Shown piece by piece: positions 1 through 7,971 of a stretch of 64,000 bases of DNA (its first letter is position 1; the number at the start of each line of letters is the position of its first letter). The stretch is from Methylobacterium sp. E-065 (lineage in GTDB: Bacteria > Pseudomonadota > Alphaproteobacteria > Rhizobiales > Beijerinckiaceae), in the NCBI RefSeq assembly GCF_022829605.1, contig NZ_JAKSYD010000289.1, positions 1-64,000 of the forward strand, given 5' to 3'. The position numbers and the translations under genes are program-made. The notes below the pieces were generated by a model that saw only the letters and a list, made by a program, of their open reading frames with translations, made no database searches and had not been told where the DNA came from.

Positions 1-550
1 ACCCGCCCACGACGAGGCGGGGGACGGCTGGAAGGCCACGGCGCCGATGCGGGTTCCGGGGGTGCGTGCACCCCGCCCGAGACCGCTAACGGGGAGTCGC
101 AGGATCGGGACGTCGGAGACACCGCGACGAGAAAGACGGCACCGGCCGGGGACCATGCCCGATCGATGCCGCGGGCGCCGCGGGGACCGGATCCCGCGCG
201 TTACTTGGCCGACACCTGGGTCCCCGCGGCGTCCCGCGTCCCGCGTGTTGCTTCTTGGGCCATGCCCCCGGCGCCAGTGGCGGGTGGGGACGATGACGTG
301 TGCCCTGCCGGGCTCGCATGCGCCGCGTTCGGAGTGAGCCCTCACCGCCAGTCGCGACACCCCCCATGAGGCGCGGAGTCTTCGCGTGTTTCCCCCGAGC
401 CTATCAGTCAAAGGCGCTCGCGAAGCGGGCCTCGCAGGGAAGCACTGGAACGCGCCGCGCGATCCGGGGGAGCTCCGCGGCTCAATGGCATCGTCCACTG
501 CGGGGCCGGTTGGAGAACGGAGCGGACGGCCACGCCGAGGACGACAAACG
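1..550. other. Leading region without a recognised gene
   Basis: This very GC-rich stretch is open in several frames at once, but none of the translations shows a recognisable domain; they are Arg/Pro/Ala-rich in the way shadow frames of GC-rich DNA are. It lies downstream of the fae terminator, so it is not part of the fae transcript. Short G/C-rich repeats (for example two adjacent gtcccgc units near 230-245) are visible. I see no RNA gene or coding sequence I can support. Confidence 0.4.
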
Positions 551-578
551 AAAAACGGGACGGCTTTCGCCGTCCCGT
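551..578 (-). terminator. Intrinsic terminator of the fae operon
   Basis: A perfect 10-bp inverted repeat (acgggacggc at 555-564, gccgtcccgt at 569-578) with a 4-nt loop is followed on the minus strand by a run of five T residues (551-555). It sits about 100 nt past the fae stop codon. This is the classic form of a rho-independent terminator for leftward transcription. Confidence 0.9.
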
Positions 579-676
579 CAGGGGCCTACTTATCGGCCGA
601 GGAAGATCGAAGCCAGTCGCTGGAGCAGGCCCCGCGGTGCGGGCGGAGGCTCACTCTGCCCAGGACCGTCTCCGAT

Positions 677-1189
677 CTAAGCGTTGGCGGCGAAGGGGTG
701 CTGCGCCGAGTTGCGCTGCTCGGTGACCGTCGAAGCCTTCGGCTCGCCGTTGACGGCGCGCTGGATCGACAGCTTGGTCGCCTCGTAGTTGTACTTCTGG
801 ATCTTGGCGTCGTCGGCCGCCTCCCAGTGGATGAACACGCCGACCAGGATGAACAGGTCGTCGGCCTCGTCCGCCGGGATGATGCCCTCGGCCACCGCGT
901 CCTGCACGGCCTTGGCAACGCCGTGCTGGGCCGGGCCGAACATCTGGACGGCCTGACGGGCGTCGTTGATGGTGACCTTGTTGAACATCAGGGTGTTCGG
1001 CTTGCAGGGCAGGTTCGGCGCAATGACCGCGAGCAGGCTGGTGAAGCCGTGCTTGTTGTTCACGAGGCCGTTGCAGAAAGCCGTCTCGGCCGGCGAGCCG
1101 CGCGGTCCGATGATGAGATCGATGTGGGCGACCTCGTTGCCGTCGCCGACGAGCGCTTCGCCGACCTGAACCTTGGTGATCTTCGCCAT
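677..1189 (-). CDS. fae: Formaldehyde-activating enzyme Fae
   Basis: The 170-residue product is the cytoplasmic enzyme that condenses formaldehyde with tetrahydromethanopterin to give methylene-H4MPT, the entry step of formaldehyde oxidation in methylotrophs. The N-terminus (VQVGEALVGDGNEVAHIDL) with the conserved His22 and the following LIIGPRGSPAE stretch match the family along its whole length, and the size is the usual one. The ATG at 1189 is preceded by GGGAGA at good spacing. Fae is the last gene of the leftward H4MPT cluster, 237 nt after the CitG-like gene, so it may have its own promoter in addition to read-through; a strong terminator follows. Fae is normally one of the most abundant proteins in these cells (family knowledge). 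Confidence 0.97.
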   Translation of the reverse strand: MAKITKVQVGEALVGDGNEVAHIDLIIGPRGSPAETAFCNGLVNNKHGFTSLLAVIAPNLPCKPNTLMFNKVTINDARQAVQMFGPAQHGVAKAVQDAVAEGIIPADEADDLFILVGVFIHWEAADDAKIQKYNYEATKLSIQRAVNGEPKASTVTEQRNSAQHPFAANA

Positions 1190-1374
1190 TCGGTGTCTCT
1201 CCCTGGATTCCGAAATAGAGCCGCGCGCCGGGGGCGGTGCCGCGGCCGGGAAGCCATCCTTGTTATCGGCGCCCGACCACCGGCCGAGCCGGAAGGGTCG
1301 AGCCGGTTGGGCCGGACAGCGCGGCGGACCCTACAGCGGGCACCTGCGGCTCACAACCCGAGCAAGGCCCTGCC

Positions 1375-1399
1375 GCGAAGGAATTTTTTTAGCCTTCGC
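1375..1399. repeat. Short inverted repeat with AT-rich loop upstream of fae
   Basis: A 7-bp perfect inverted repeat (gcgaagg at 1375-1381, ccttcgc at 1393-1399) flanks an AT-rich 11-nt centre containing seven consecutive T residues. It lies between the stop of the CitG-like gene and fae, about 190 nt upstream of the fae start. It could be a protein-binding palindrome or an RNA hairpin; the T-run is in the loop, so it is not a standard terminator. Confidence 0.4.
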
Positions 1400-1426
1400 C
1401 CTCGGAAACACGGGAACTTGCACGGC

Positions 1427-2263
1427 TCAGGCTAGCATGGCGCCCGCTCTCGCCAGCGCGTCCCAGAACACGGTCGCGACCGTGAAATCCGCGCTCGTGC
1501 CCGGGTTGAGGCCGCGTGCCTTCAGCGACGCGTCGAGGGCCAGCAGCGGCTCGACCGGCTGCGCGGCGAGATCGAGGCCGGCCACGATTGTCTCAACCTC
1601 CCGGCGAAGATCCTCGGCGGCGGCGCGGCCGCGCTTTCGGGCGACGTGGCTGTCGGGGACCGACCGGAGATAGGCGAGATGCACGGCGGTTGTGCACCAG
1701 GACGGATCGAGCCCCAGCCCTCGGGCCTCGGCCAGGGCCGGGAGGCCGATCGCCGTCACGTCGGCGAACCCGGTTCCGTAGGCACGGGCGATGCGGTCGC
1801 GGTCAGCGGCCTCCGCCATCGCGTCGTGGAGGGAGGCGGGCGCGTCCGCGGCGACATCGTGCCGTTCCGCCCGGCCGAGGCCGCCGGGATTGGCGAGGCG
1901 GATCGCCGCGAAGACCGCCTCCGCGTCCGAACGGTCGAGGGTGTCGAGCAGGTCGGCGATGCTCGTCCCGCGCTCGGCCGCGGCGGCGAGCGGCGCGCAG
2001 AGGAGCAGGATACCGAGATTGGTGTTCTGGCCCACCGCCGCCATCGTGGCGGCGACCCCGCCGTGGACCCGTTCACCGATCCCGGCGCCGGGCCGCGACA
2101 GGGGCGGCGCCGAGACTTCGGCGCTGGTGACGAAATCCGCCACCACCATGCGGTGACCGGCGGCGAAGGCATGGACGTTGCCGGGCTTTAGGGCGTCGAG
2201 CTCCGCCAGGCAGGCCGCCTTGTACAGCGTGCCGATCAGCGCCGGATCGAGCGTGCCGCTCAT
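1427..2263 (-). CDS. CitG-like protein of the H4MPT cluster (triphosphoribosyl-dephospho-CoA synthase family)
   Basis: The 278-residue protein starting MSGTLDPALIGTLYKAACL resembles the CitG/MdcB family: an all-helical nucleotide-handling fold with motifs ELDALKPGNVHAF near residue 20, GQNTNLGILLL near 72 and ADFTVATVFW near the end. In methylotrophs this paralogue sits in the H4MPT gene cluster and is one of the unassigned 'orf' genes linked to H4MPT biosynthesis (family knowledge); its reaction is not shown by sequence. The ATG at 2263 overlaps the stop of the upstream ATP-grasp gene by 4 nt (ATGA), which fixes the start and shows translational coupling. A longer upstream open frame is only a shadow of the preceding gene. 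Confidence 0.85.
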   Translation of the reverse strand: MSGTLDPALIGTLYKAACLAELDALKPGNVHAFAAGHRMVVADFVTSAEVSAPPLSRPGAGIGERVHGGVAATMAAVGQNTNLGILLLCAPLAAAAERGTSIADLLDTLDRSDAEAVFAAIRLANPGGLGRAERHDVAADAPASLHDAMAEAADRDRIARAYGTGFADVTAIGLPALAEARGLGLDPSWCTTAVHLAYLRSVPDSHVARKRGRAAAEDLRREVETIVAGLDLAAQPVEPLLALDASLKARGLNPGTSADFTVATVFWDALARAGAMLA

Positions 2264-3168
2264 GCCACCACGAGCCGCGGCCGGCTCGCGCCCCGGACGG
2301 CGGCGAGGAAGCCGCGGACAACCGCTGCGGCGATATCGGTCTCGCACACCGTCTGGAGTCCCGACCAGGCCGGCATGGAATTGACCTCCAGGATGGAGAA
2401 GCCGCCCTCCCCGTCCTCGACCAGATCGACGCCGGAATAATCGACGCCGACCGCGGCGGCGGCCGCCTCGGCGAGGTCCGCGGCGGCGCGCGGCATCGCC
2501 CATGGCAGCGGACGGCCGCCCCTATGGACGTTGGTGATCCAGCCGTCGCCCTCGCGGATCATGCCGGCGATCGCCCGCCCGTCGCAGACGAACACCCGGT
2601 AGTCGCGCCAGAGCCCGTCGCGCCGCGGGACGTAGCGCTGCAGGTAGTAGACTCGGGCCACGGCCTCCTCGTCGGGCAGATCCTCCGGCCGCTCGATCAG
2701 GACGAGCCCCTCCCCCTGCGAGCCGAACAGCGGCTTGAGCACGAGAGGTGCGCCGGGCCGGGCCTCGACCGCCACCAGGGCGGCGGCGGCCTCTCGCTTG
2801 GAGAAAACCCAGGTTGCCGGCGTCGCCAGGCCGGCCCGGGCGATGAGCAGCGAGGTGGCGGCCTTGTCGACCGACCGCTCGGTGGCGGTCGGGCTGTTCC
2901 ACACGGTGACGCCCGTCGCCACCAGGGCGTGCAGCACCCCGAGGCGCATCGTGGTGGCCTCGAACGTGCCGCCCGCGATGGTGCGCATCAGGACCCCGTC
3001 CGGCAGGGCATCGAGGAAGCCCGGGACACGCAGGGGCTCGCCGCCGCCGGTGACCACGGCCACGTCGGCCAGGGAGAACAGCACCGGCTCGACGCCCTGC
3101 ATCCGCATGGCCGTCAGCAGGCGGTTCTTGTGCCAATTGCCATTATCGGCGGCGAGCCCGATACGCAT
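2260..3168 (-). CDS. RimK-like ATP-grasp ligase of the H4MPT cluster
   Basis: The 302-residue protein (MRIGLAADNGNWHKNRLL...) has the ATP-grasp layout: an N-terminal pre-ATP domain, a lysine-bearing strand LVLKPLFGSQGEGLVLI near residue 135-150, and the metal-binding segment GVDYSGVDLVEDGEGGFSILEVNSMPAWSG near residue 250-275. The closest family known to me is RimK-type alpha-L-glutamate ligases, which form amide bonds with amino-acid acceptors. In this operon it probably acts in making or modifying the methylotroph H4MPT cofactor; that role is inferred from context. The ATG at 3168 was chosen because the extra 35 residues upstream lack family similarity and lie in the spacer after mch. Its stop overlaps the next start (ATGA). 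Confidence 0.85.
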   Translation of the reverse strand: MRIGLAADNGNWHKNRLLTAMRMQGVEPVLFSLADVAVVTGGGEPLRVPGFLDALPDGVLMRTIAGGTFEATTMRLGVLHALVATGVTVWNSPTATERSVDKAATSLLIARAGLATPATWVFSKREAAAALVAVEARPGAPLVLKPLFGSQGEGLVLIERPEDLPDEEAVARVYYLQRYVPRRDGLWRDYRVFVCDGRAIAGMIREGDGWITNVHRGGRPLPWAMPRAAADLAEAAAAAVGVDYSGVDLVEDGEGGFSILEVNSMPAWSGLQTVCETDIAAAVVRGFLAAVRGASRPRLVVA

Positions 3169-3290
3169 GGGGGGCCTGACGATTGGCAGGGCTCGCCTCT
3201 TATGGCGACCCTGGGAAGAGGTTGTTCGCCGGCGTGGAGCGGAACCCTGCGCGTCCCGGACTCGCGTCCTCACACACCGACGGCGGCGGC

Positions 3291-3321
3291 CTTCTCGCCT
3301 CCCCCAAGGGGGAGGGAGAAG
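3291..3321. repeat. GC-rich imperfect palindrome between mch and the RimK-like gene
   Basis: The core cctccccc-aa-gggggagg (3298-3315) is a perfect 8-bp inverted repeat, extended by cttctc on the left and agaag on the right. It lies 40 nt beyond the mch stop. Its make-up resembles the intergenic G/A-versus-C/T palindromes near 56.4-56.6 kb. It may act as a transcript-stabilising hairpin at the 3' end of mch. There is no T-run, so termination is not indicated. Confidence 0.6.
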
Positions 3322-3360
3322 TGCTTTCGTCCTGAGGGGTTCAACCCCCCAGAGAGGCCC

Positions 3361-4335
3361 TCAGGCGAAGGACGCCTCCACAAGCGTCGGCTCCAGGCGA
3401 CCGCCGCGGTAGGTGGCACCCGAGCGCACCGACGTCACGATCGCTTCCGCCGGAGAGAACAGCGCCCCGTCGATCTTGTAGAAGTCGCCGTTCACCCGGG
3501 AAAAGATCTCGGCGAAGGGCGCACCGTGATCGCTCGACGTGGTGGACGGCAATTGCTCGGCAAGTTGCTTGGCGTCGGCATCGTCGGCGTCCACGAAGAG
3601 CTGGACCCGGCCGCCATAGATGATCGCGTCGTTGGTCCGGCCCATCGCCTTGATGAAGTCGGGATGGGGCGGCGAGAGCGGGGCCGAGCCGATCCCGTCC
3701 ACGATGGCGTGCAGGTCGAAACCCACCGTGTGGGCCTTGTGCAGGGCGACCTCCAGCACGCGGGCCACCACCTGGGTCGAGCCGGCGAGGCTCTGGGTCG
3801 GCGCGAAGATGAAGGTCAGGTTCTCGGGTCGCAGGCCGGTGGCCTCGGCCACCTTGGCCACGACGCTGTCGGGCGGGCCGCCGGCGGCTTCGAGCACCAG
3901 GGCGGTGCTGGTCGCCGAGTCGCGGTAGCCCAGCTCCTGGTACAGATCCTCGACGACCGCGACCGCGCGGCCCGGACCCGAACCGAGGGCGAAGAAGCCG
4001 GAATCGCCGGTCTCGTCCGCGAGGCTCCAGCCCGCATACTGGCTGCCCAGGCAGGCGAGCACCGGATCGGCGGCGTGAACCGTCACCGAGTAGGGCCAGG
4101 ACGCGATCGGACCGCTCGGCGCGATGGTGACGGTGCCGAGGCCGCCCAGGCAGATCTCCGCGATGCGCCGCCCGGCCTCGATCGAGCCCCGCGCCTGCGC
4201 CCCGGCATCGATCATCCGGGCGCCGCCCGCGGCCTGCGACACGGAGAGCCGCAGGGTCGCGGCCTCAGCCACGAGCCGCTCGACCAGCGGATCTGAGAGC
4301 GCGTTGATGCTGGGATAGGATTGGCTGGCACTCAT
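3361..4335 (-). CDS. mch: Methenyl-H4MPT cyclohydrolase
   Basis: This cytoplasmic enzyme hydrolyses methenyl-H4MPT to formyl-H4MPT, the step between MtdB and the Fhc complex. The 324-residue protein matches the Mch family end to end, with the N-terminal SINALSDPLVERLV, the GGARMIDAG segment near residue 40, LGGLGTVTIAP near residue 65 and the C-terminal SGATYRGGRLEPTLVE. The ATG at 4335 is directly preceded by an in-frame GTG (4338); a GAGGAA ribosome-binding site serves either, and ATG is preferred. The gene lies 18 nt after the ATP-grasp gene and about 190 nt before the RimK-like gene in one leftward cluster. Confidence 0.96.
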   Translation of the reverse strand: MSASQSYPSINALSDPLVERLVAEAATLRLSVSQAAGGARMIDAGAQARGSIEAGRRIAEICLGGLGTVTIAPSGPIASWPYSVTVHAADPVLACLGSQYAGWSLADETGDSGFFALGSGPGRAVAVVEDLYQELGYRDSATSTALVLEAAGGPPDSVVAKVAEATGLRPENLTFIFAPTQSLAGSTQVVARVLEVALHKAHTVGFDLHAIVDGIGSAPLSPPHPDFIKAMGRTNDAIIYGGRVQLFVDADDADAKQLAEQLPSTTSSDHGAPFAEIFSRVNGDFYKIDGALFSPAEAIVTSVRSGATYRGGRLEPTLVEASFA

Positions 4336-4353
4336 CACGGGGCTTCCTCGAAC

Positions 4354-5484
4354 TTATGTTTTCTGCGCTGCGAGGGCCGCCCGCAGGCGGGCCGTTCGCG
4401 ATTCCAACAGGTCGAGCGCCTCCGCCCGGTCCGCGCCTTCGGCCAGCACCGTGCAGAGCGGCGCGTCGCGGCGGACCACCGTGCCGGGGCGCGGGCGGTC
4501 ACGCACGCAGTCCGGCCAATCGTGGTCCGGCACAGGCGCAAGCTCCCGGTCGGCGTAACAGATCTGCGCGGCCGCCGCACCCACCGGAGGCGCACCGAGT
4601 TCCGGCATCGCGCCCAGGCAGGCGGCGATGTGGGCTTCGAGCAGCGGCACCGCGCGCCGGTCGAGGATATCCAGCGTCGCGCCGGGGCGCGGGTTGATCT
4701 CCATCACCCACCAGTCGGATCCGTCGACCAGGATGTCGGCGCTGGCGAGGCCCCGTAGCCCGGTCGCGGCAACGATCCGTGCGGTGGCGTCCGCAATCGC
4801 GGCGACGAGTCCCGCGGGCAGTACCGGCGGCTCGGTGGCGCCGCGAACCAATGCTCCGGCATAGCGATAGGGCCGGATCGGGGTCGGAGCGCACCATTGC
4901 TCTGTCACTGCCAGGATCCGGATCGTGCGGCCGTCGGCGAGGACGTTGAGCGCATGTGCCCGGCCCGGGACGCGCATTTGATAATAATGGCCCGGCGGTG
5001 CCCCCGACCGCGTCGCGGCCCGGATATGGGAGCCGCCGCTGCCGCCGATCCGCTTGAGCAGCCATCGGGACGGATCGTCCGGCGGATCCATCGAGACTGC
5101 GGGGTGTGGCACGTCGAGGCGCGCACAGAGGGCGGCGAAGGTCGACGGATCCTTGAGGCGCGCGATGGTGTCGGCGGAGGCTCCCAGCAGCCGGTGCCGG
5201 TGCGCGAGTTCGGCCACCAGACCGGGTGCGTCCTCGAAGCCACTGCCGAGGACCAGACCAATCGAGCCTCCGGCCGCCGCCGCGAGGTCGTCGAGTGCCA
5301 CCAGCGTCTCGGCCGCAGAGGGCGTCGTGCCGAAGCGGCCCGGGAGCGGACGATAGGCCTCGGCGGCGGCCAGCGTATCGCAATCGCCGAACAGGTCGGC
5401 CACGTAGGGCCGGAGGCCGGCGCGCCGCGCCGCTTCCGCGAGGGCTCGCCCGGCCTGGGCGGCGATCAGGATCGCGTCCGCCAT
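4354..5484 (-). CDS. ATP-grasp carboligase-like protein of the H4MPT cluster
   Basis: The 376-residue protein begins MADAILIAAQAGRALAEAA. It has an N-terminal nucleotide-binding-like domain (AGLRPYVADLFGDCDT), an ATP-grasp core (WLLKRIGGSGGSHIR near residue 145-160) and the catalytic segment LASADILVDGSDWWVMEINPRPGATLDI near residue 255-280, where Glu and Asn of EINPRP bind metal. It resembles predicted ATP-dependent carboligases found next to mch and mtdB in methylotrophs, one of the uncharacterised orf genes tied to H4MPT synthesis (from memory, the orf17 type). Only one ordinary start codon lies between the mtdB stop and the conserved region, the ATG at 5484. The substrate is unknown. Confidence 0.85.
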   Translation of the reverse strand: MADAILIAAQAGRALAEAARRAGLRPYVADLFGDCDTLAAAEAYRPLPGRFGTTPSAAETLVALDDLAAAAGGSIGLVLGSGFEDAPGLVAELAHRHRLLGASADTIARLKDPSTFAALCARLDVPHPAVSMDPPDDPSRWLLKRIGGSGGSHIRAATRSGAPPGHYYQMRVPGRAHALNVLADGRTIRILAVTEQWCAPTPIRPYRYAGALVRGATEPPVLPAGLVAAIADATARIVAATGLRGLASADILVDGSDWWVMEINPRPGATLDILDRRAVPLLEAHIAACLGAMPELGAPPVGAAAAQICYADRELAPVPDHDWPDCVRDRPRPGTVVRRDAPLCTVLAEGADRAEALDLLESRTARLRAALAAQKT

Positions 5485-5519
5485 CCCGATCGGGCTCGGC
5501 AGATCGGGCTTGAATGGCG

Positions 5520-6413
5520 TCAGCCGGCGATCTCGACCGCGAGGGTGTAGGCGTCGCGGAAGTCGAGGCAGAGTGGGGTGTCGGACGCCAGCATCCGGTC
5601 GAACAGGCGGCGCTGCGTCTGATACTTCACGTTCCCGACCGCCAGCGCACCGATGCCGACGCCCTTGCCGGTGGGCAGGGGCACGTCCACGGCATTCACG
5701 TCGATCCCCGCGATGCCGGCGGGCGGCACGGCGTTGACGTCCGAGGCCACCAGGAGCTTCGGCGCCGATTCGAGATCCTGCGCCGTCAGAATCGGGATGC
5801 CGGCGGGCCCGGCCGACAGGATCACGTCGGCGTCCCGGATGGCGACGCGGCGATCCTCCGGCGTCGTCCCGTCGACGGCGCCAACGTCGATGCCGAAGCG
5901 CCACTTCATGGTGAAGGCGATCTTCGAGACGCGCTCCTCGCCGTCATGGCCGACCAGCACAGTGGTGGCGCCCTGGAGCGCGCCGATCACCGCCGCCACG
6001 TAGGCCACCACGCCGGCCCCGCCGAAGATCACGATGCGCTTGCCCTGGAGGTCCGTGTTGAACTTCTGCCGGAGCGCCCGGGAGACCTGCGCCACCATCG
6101 CGGCGCCTGTCGTGAACGAGCCTGCCGGATCGGCGAAGACGTGATTCACGAAGGGCGGCACGAACGCCTTCTTGGCCCGGTCGACCATGTCGAGGGCGTC
6201 CTCGGCGTTCTTGCCGCCGATGAAGATGCCCGTCCGCGTCCCGTCGGCCGGAGACCGCGAGAAAATCGAATCCTGGGTCAGCGAGACCACGTCGGCGAGG
6301 CTGACCTCGGTGTAGGTCACCACCGTCTCGTAGCCGGCATCCACGGCCATGTTCACGTCGAACGGGCTCATGTGCCGGAGTGGCGTCAGCATATGAAGGA
6401 TCGAGCGGGCCAT
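5520..6413 (-). CDS. mtdB: NAD(P)-dependent methylene-H4MPT dehydrogenase
   Basis: MtdB oxidises methylene-H4MPT to methenyl-H4MPT with NAD+ or NADP+ in the cytoplasm. The 297-residue product begins MARSILHMLTPLRHMSPFDV and agrees with the known M. extorquens protein in length and sequence as I recall it. A dinucleotide-binding loop is visible (IVIFGGAGVVAYVAAVIGA, about residues 135-153) and the C-terminus ends DAYTLAVEIAG. The upstream in-frame start at 6452 would add 13 unrelated residues, so the ATG at 6413 is chosen. The gene lies between mptG and the ATP-grasp gene in the leftward cluster. Confidence 0.96.
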   Translation of the reverse strand: MARSILHMLTPLRHMSPFDVNMAVDAGYETVVTYTEVSLADVVSLTQDSIFSRSPADGTRTGIFIGGKNAEDALDMVDRAKKAFVPPFVNHVFADPAGSFTTGAAMVAQVSRALRQKFNTDLQGKRIVIFGGAGVVAYVAAVIGALQGATTVLVGHDGEERVSKIAFTMKWRFGIDVGAVDGTTPEDRRVAIRDADVILSAGPAGIPILTAQDLESAPKLLVASDVNAVPPAGIAGIDVNAVDVPLPTGKGVGIGALAVGNVKYQTQRRLFDRMLASDTPLCLDFRDAYTLAVEIAG

Positions 6414-6499
6414 GGATTCCCCGTGCGGTGTGCGACCGATGCGTTTTGCCATCGTCCAAACCCGGAGCGGCGTTCCGGGTCAAGCCCGTGAGCGTCGGC

Positions 6500-7477
6500 T
6501 CAGGCCGGACCGGTTACCGAAGCGCCACTGTTTCGGCCGTGGGCGATCACGAACCGGAGGGGGCCTCCGCGGTCGAGATCGGCCACGAGGGCGCAGGCAT
6601 CGGCGTATGAGGGCATGAGCACGAATCCGGTCGGTCCCCAGGAGGACTGGCCGTAGCCCGGTATGCCCTGCGCGGCGACGTTCGCCAGCACCTGCGCCAC
6701 CGACGCGCTGGCGTATCGGCCGCCCTGATGGGGCGCGAAATGATCGCCGATCAGGTCCTGGATCCGGGTGATCCCGGCACTGAAACCCTCGGGCTCCGAG
6801 AGGGCGACGGCGGGCAGAACCTGCATCAGCGTGATCCGGCAGATCTCCGCGGCTTGCGCCTCTGGGAAGCGCGGCAGATCGCGAAACGCTTCGACTTCGC
6901 GCACGCCGTGAACGCCGGCCATCTCAGGATCGATGATCAGGACGACCCGCCAAGCTTCGGGATACGGCAGGCGCGCGATGATCGGCGGGGGTCCCCCGTC
7001 CGATCCGCGCCCGCCATCGACGATCAGGCCGCCCTCCGTGAAGGCGCAGAGGCCGACACCGGATCGGTTGCCGCGATCGAGCGTGGCGGCGAAGGACTCG
7101 GCGGCGAACGGCGCCCCGCTCAGGCGCGCCATTGCGGCGGCCACTGCCAAACCGAGCTGTGTGCCGGACCCGAAACCGGCATGGGCCGGGATCGCGCGTT
7201 CCACCGCGATGGCGACATCCTCGCCGCCCCCGAGATGCGCCGCGGCGGACCGGACGTAGCCGCGCACGCGATCCGCTTCCGGTCCCGTGACCGAGGGGTG
7301 CAGCGAGCGCCGTGCGGTCAGCGCCAGCGAGGGCTCGTCGATGGCGAGGCCGATGCTGCCGAATCGCCGGCCGAGCCCGCCATGCAGGTCGAGGAATCCG
7401 AAATGCAGCCGCGCGGGTGCTTCGACCCGCACAGCGCCATCTGCGATGTTTTCGTTCCCCTCGGGGGCGTCGCCCAC
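6500..7477 (-). CDS. mptG: Beta-ribofuranosylaminobenzene 5'-phosphate synthase
   Basis: This 325-residue protein belongs to the GHMP-kinase-like RFAP synthase family, the first committed step of methanopterin synthesis, joining p-hydroxy- or p-aminobenzoate with PRPP. Family features include VEAPARLHFGFLDLHG near residue 18, the glycine-rich IPAHAGFGSGTQLGLAVAA near residue 95, RSGVGLCAFTEGGLIVDGG near residue 138 and GYGQSSWGPTGF near residue 275. The start is a GTG at 7477 with a good GAGGGA ribosome-binding site. It is the first gene of the leftward operon and faces fhcB across a 494-bp divergent region. Confidence 0.93.
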   Translation of the reverse strand: MGDAPEGNENIADGAVRVEAPARLHFGFLDLHGGLGRRFGSIGLAIDEPSLALTARRSLHPSVTGPEADRVRGYVRSAAAHLGGGEDVAIAVERAIPAHAGFGSGTQLGLAVAAAMARLSGAPFAAESFAATLDRGNRSGVGLCAFTEGGLIVDGGRGSDGGPPPIIARLPYPEAWRVVLIIDPEMAGVHGVREVEAFRDLPRFPEAQAAEICRITLMQVLPAVALSEPEGFSAGITRIQDLIGDHFAPHQGGRYASASVAQVLANVAAQGIPGYGQSSWGPTGFVLMPSYADACALVADLDRGGPLRFVIAHGRNSGASVTGPA

Positions 7478-7971
7478 TGCCAGTCCCTCGCATGCCGCCG
7501 GTGCGGCGCGCTTTTCACACGCGGCCTGGGGTAGGGCAACGGTGCCGGCCGATCAGTGTTCGGATCGTCGCTTACGGTTTGCGGCGAGAGCCTGGGCGGC
7601 GGATGCTGCTGGTGGCGGAAGATCCAGGATGAGAAGGCCCAGGATCGGCCGAACCATTCGCTTCGGCGTGCCGGCGCCGTCCTGGAACGCACCCGGAAAC
7701 CTGTCCCCGGCCATGACGCGGAGGGGCGAAAACCGACCGTTTCAGCCCAGATCCCAGTCCGTAACCCCGCCATACCCCCTTGCCGCGGTGGGCGGATGAA
7801 TGCAAACCTAGGCCTCGCGACGGCGTGCCGAGTTTGCCGTCTGCCCGGAACTTGCCGGGCAGGCGCGCCATTCCGACTCTGTGGGCCCCCTGCTTTGGGG
7901 TGTGCCCGCTTCGTCCGGTCTTACGGCCGTCGCCCGCTCCGAAGCCAAGCAAGAACGTTGCGAGAGGGAGC
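7478..7971. promoter_or_regulatory. Divergent regulatory region between mptG and fhcB
   Basis: No protein-like reading frame is convincing in these 494 bases. Because mptG runs left and fhcB runs right, the region must hold promoters for both operons, but I cannot name a -35/-10 pair with confidence. A perfect 7-bp hairpin (tgcccgg-aacttg-ccgggca, 7842-7861) lies about 110 nt upstream of fhcB in its expected leader. A purine-rich gagagggag ribosome-binding site precedes fhcB. Confidence 0.6.

Noticed and set aside
386..1435. Long plus-strand open frame covering fae and its flanks
   Set aside because: It is antisense to fae, Arg-rich and without domain similarity; fae on the minus strand explains the codon pattern.
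2524..4296. 590-codon plus-strand frame over the RimK-like gene and mch
   Set aside because: It is a GC-rich shadow of two well-recognised minus-strand genes, with no recognisable motifs.
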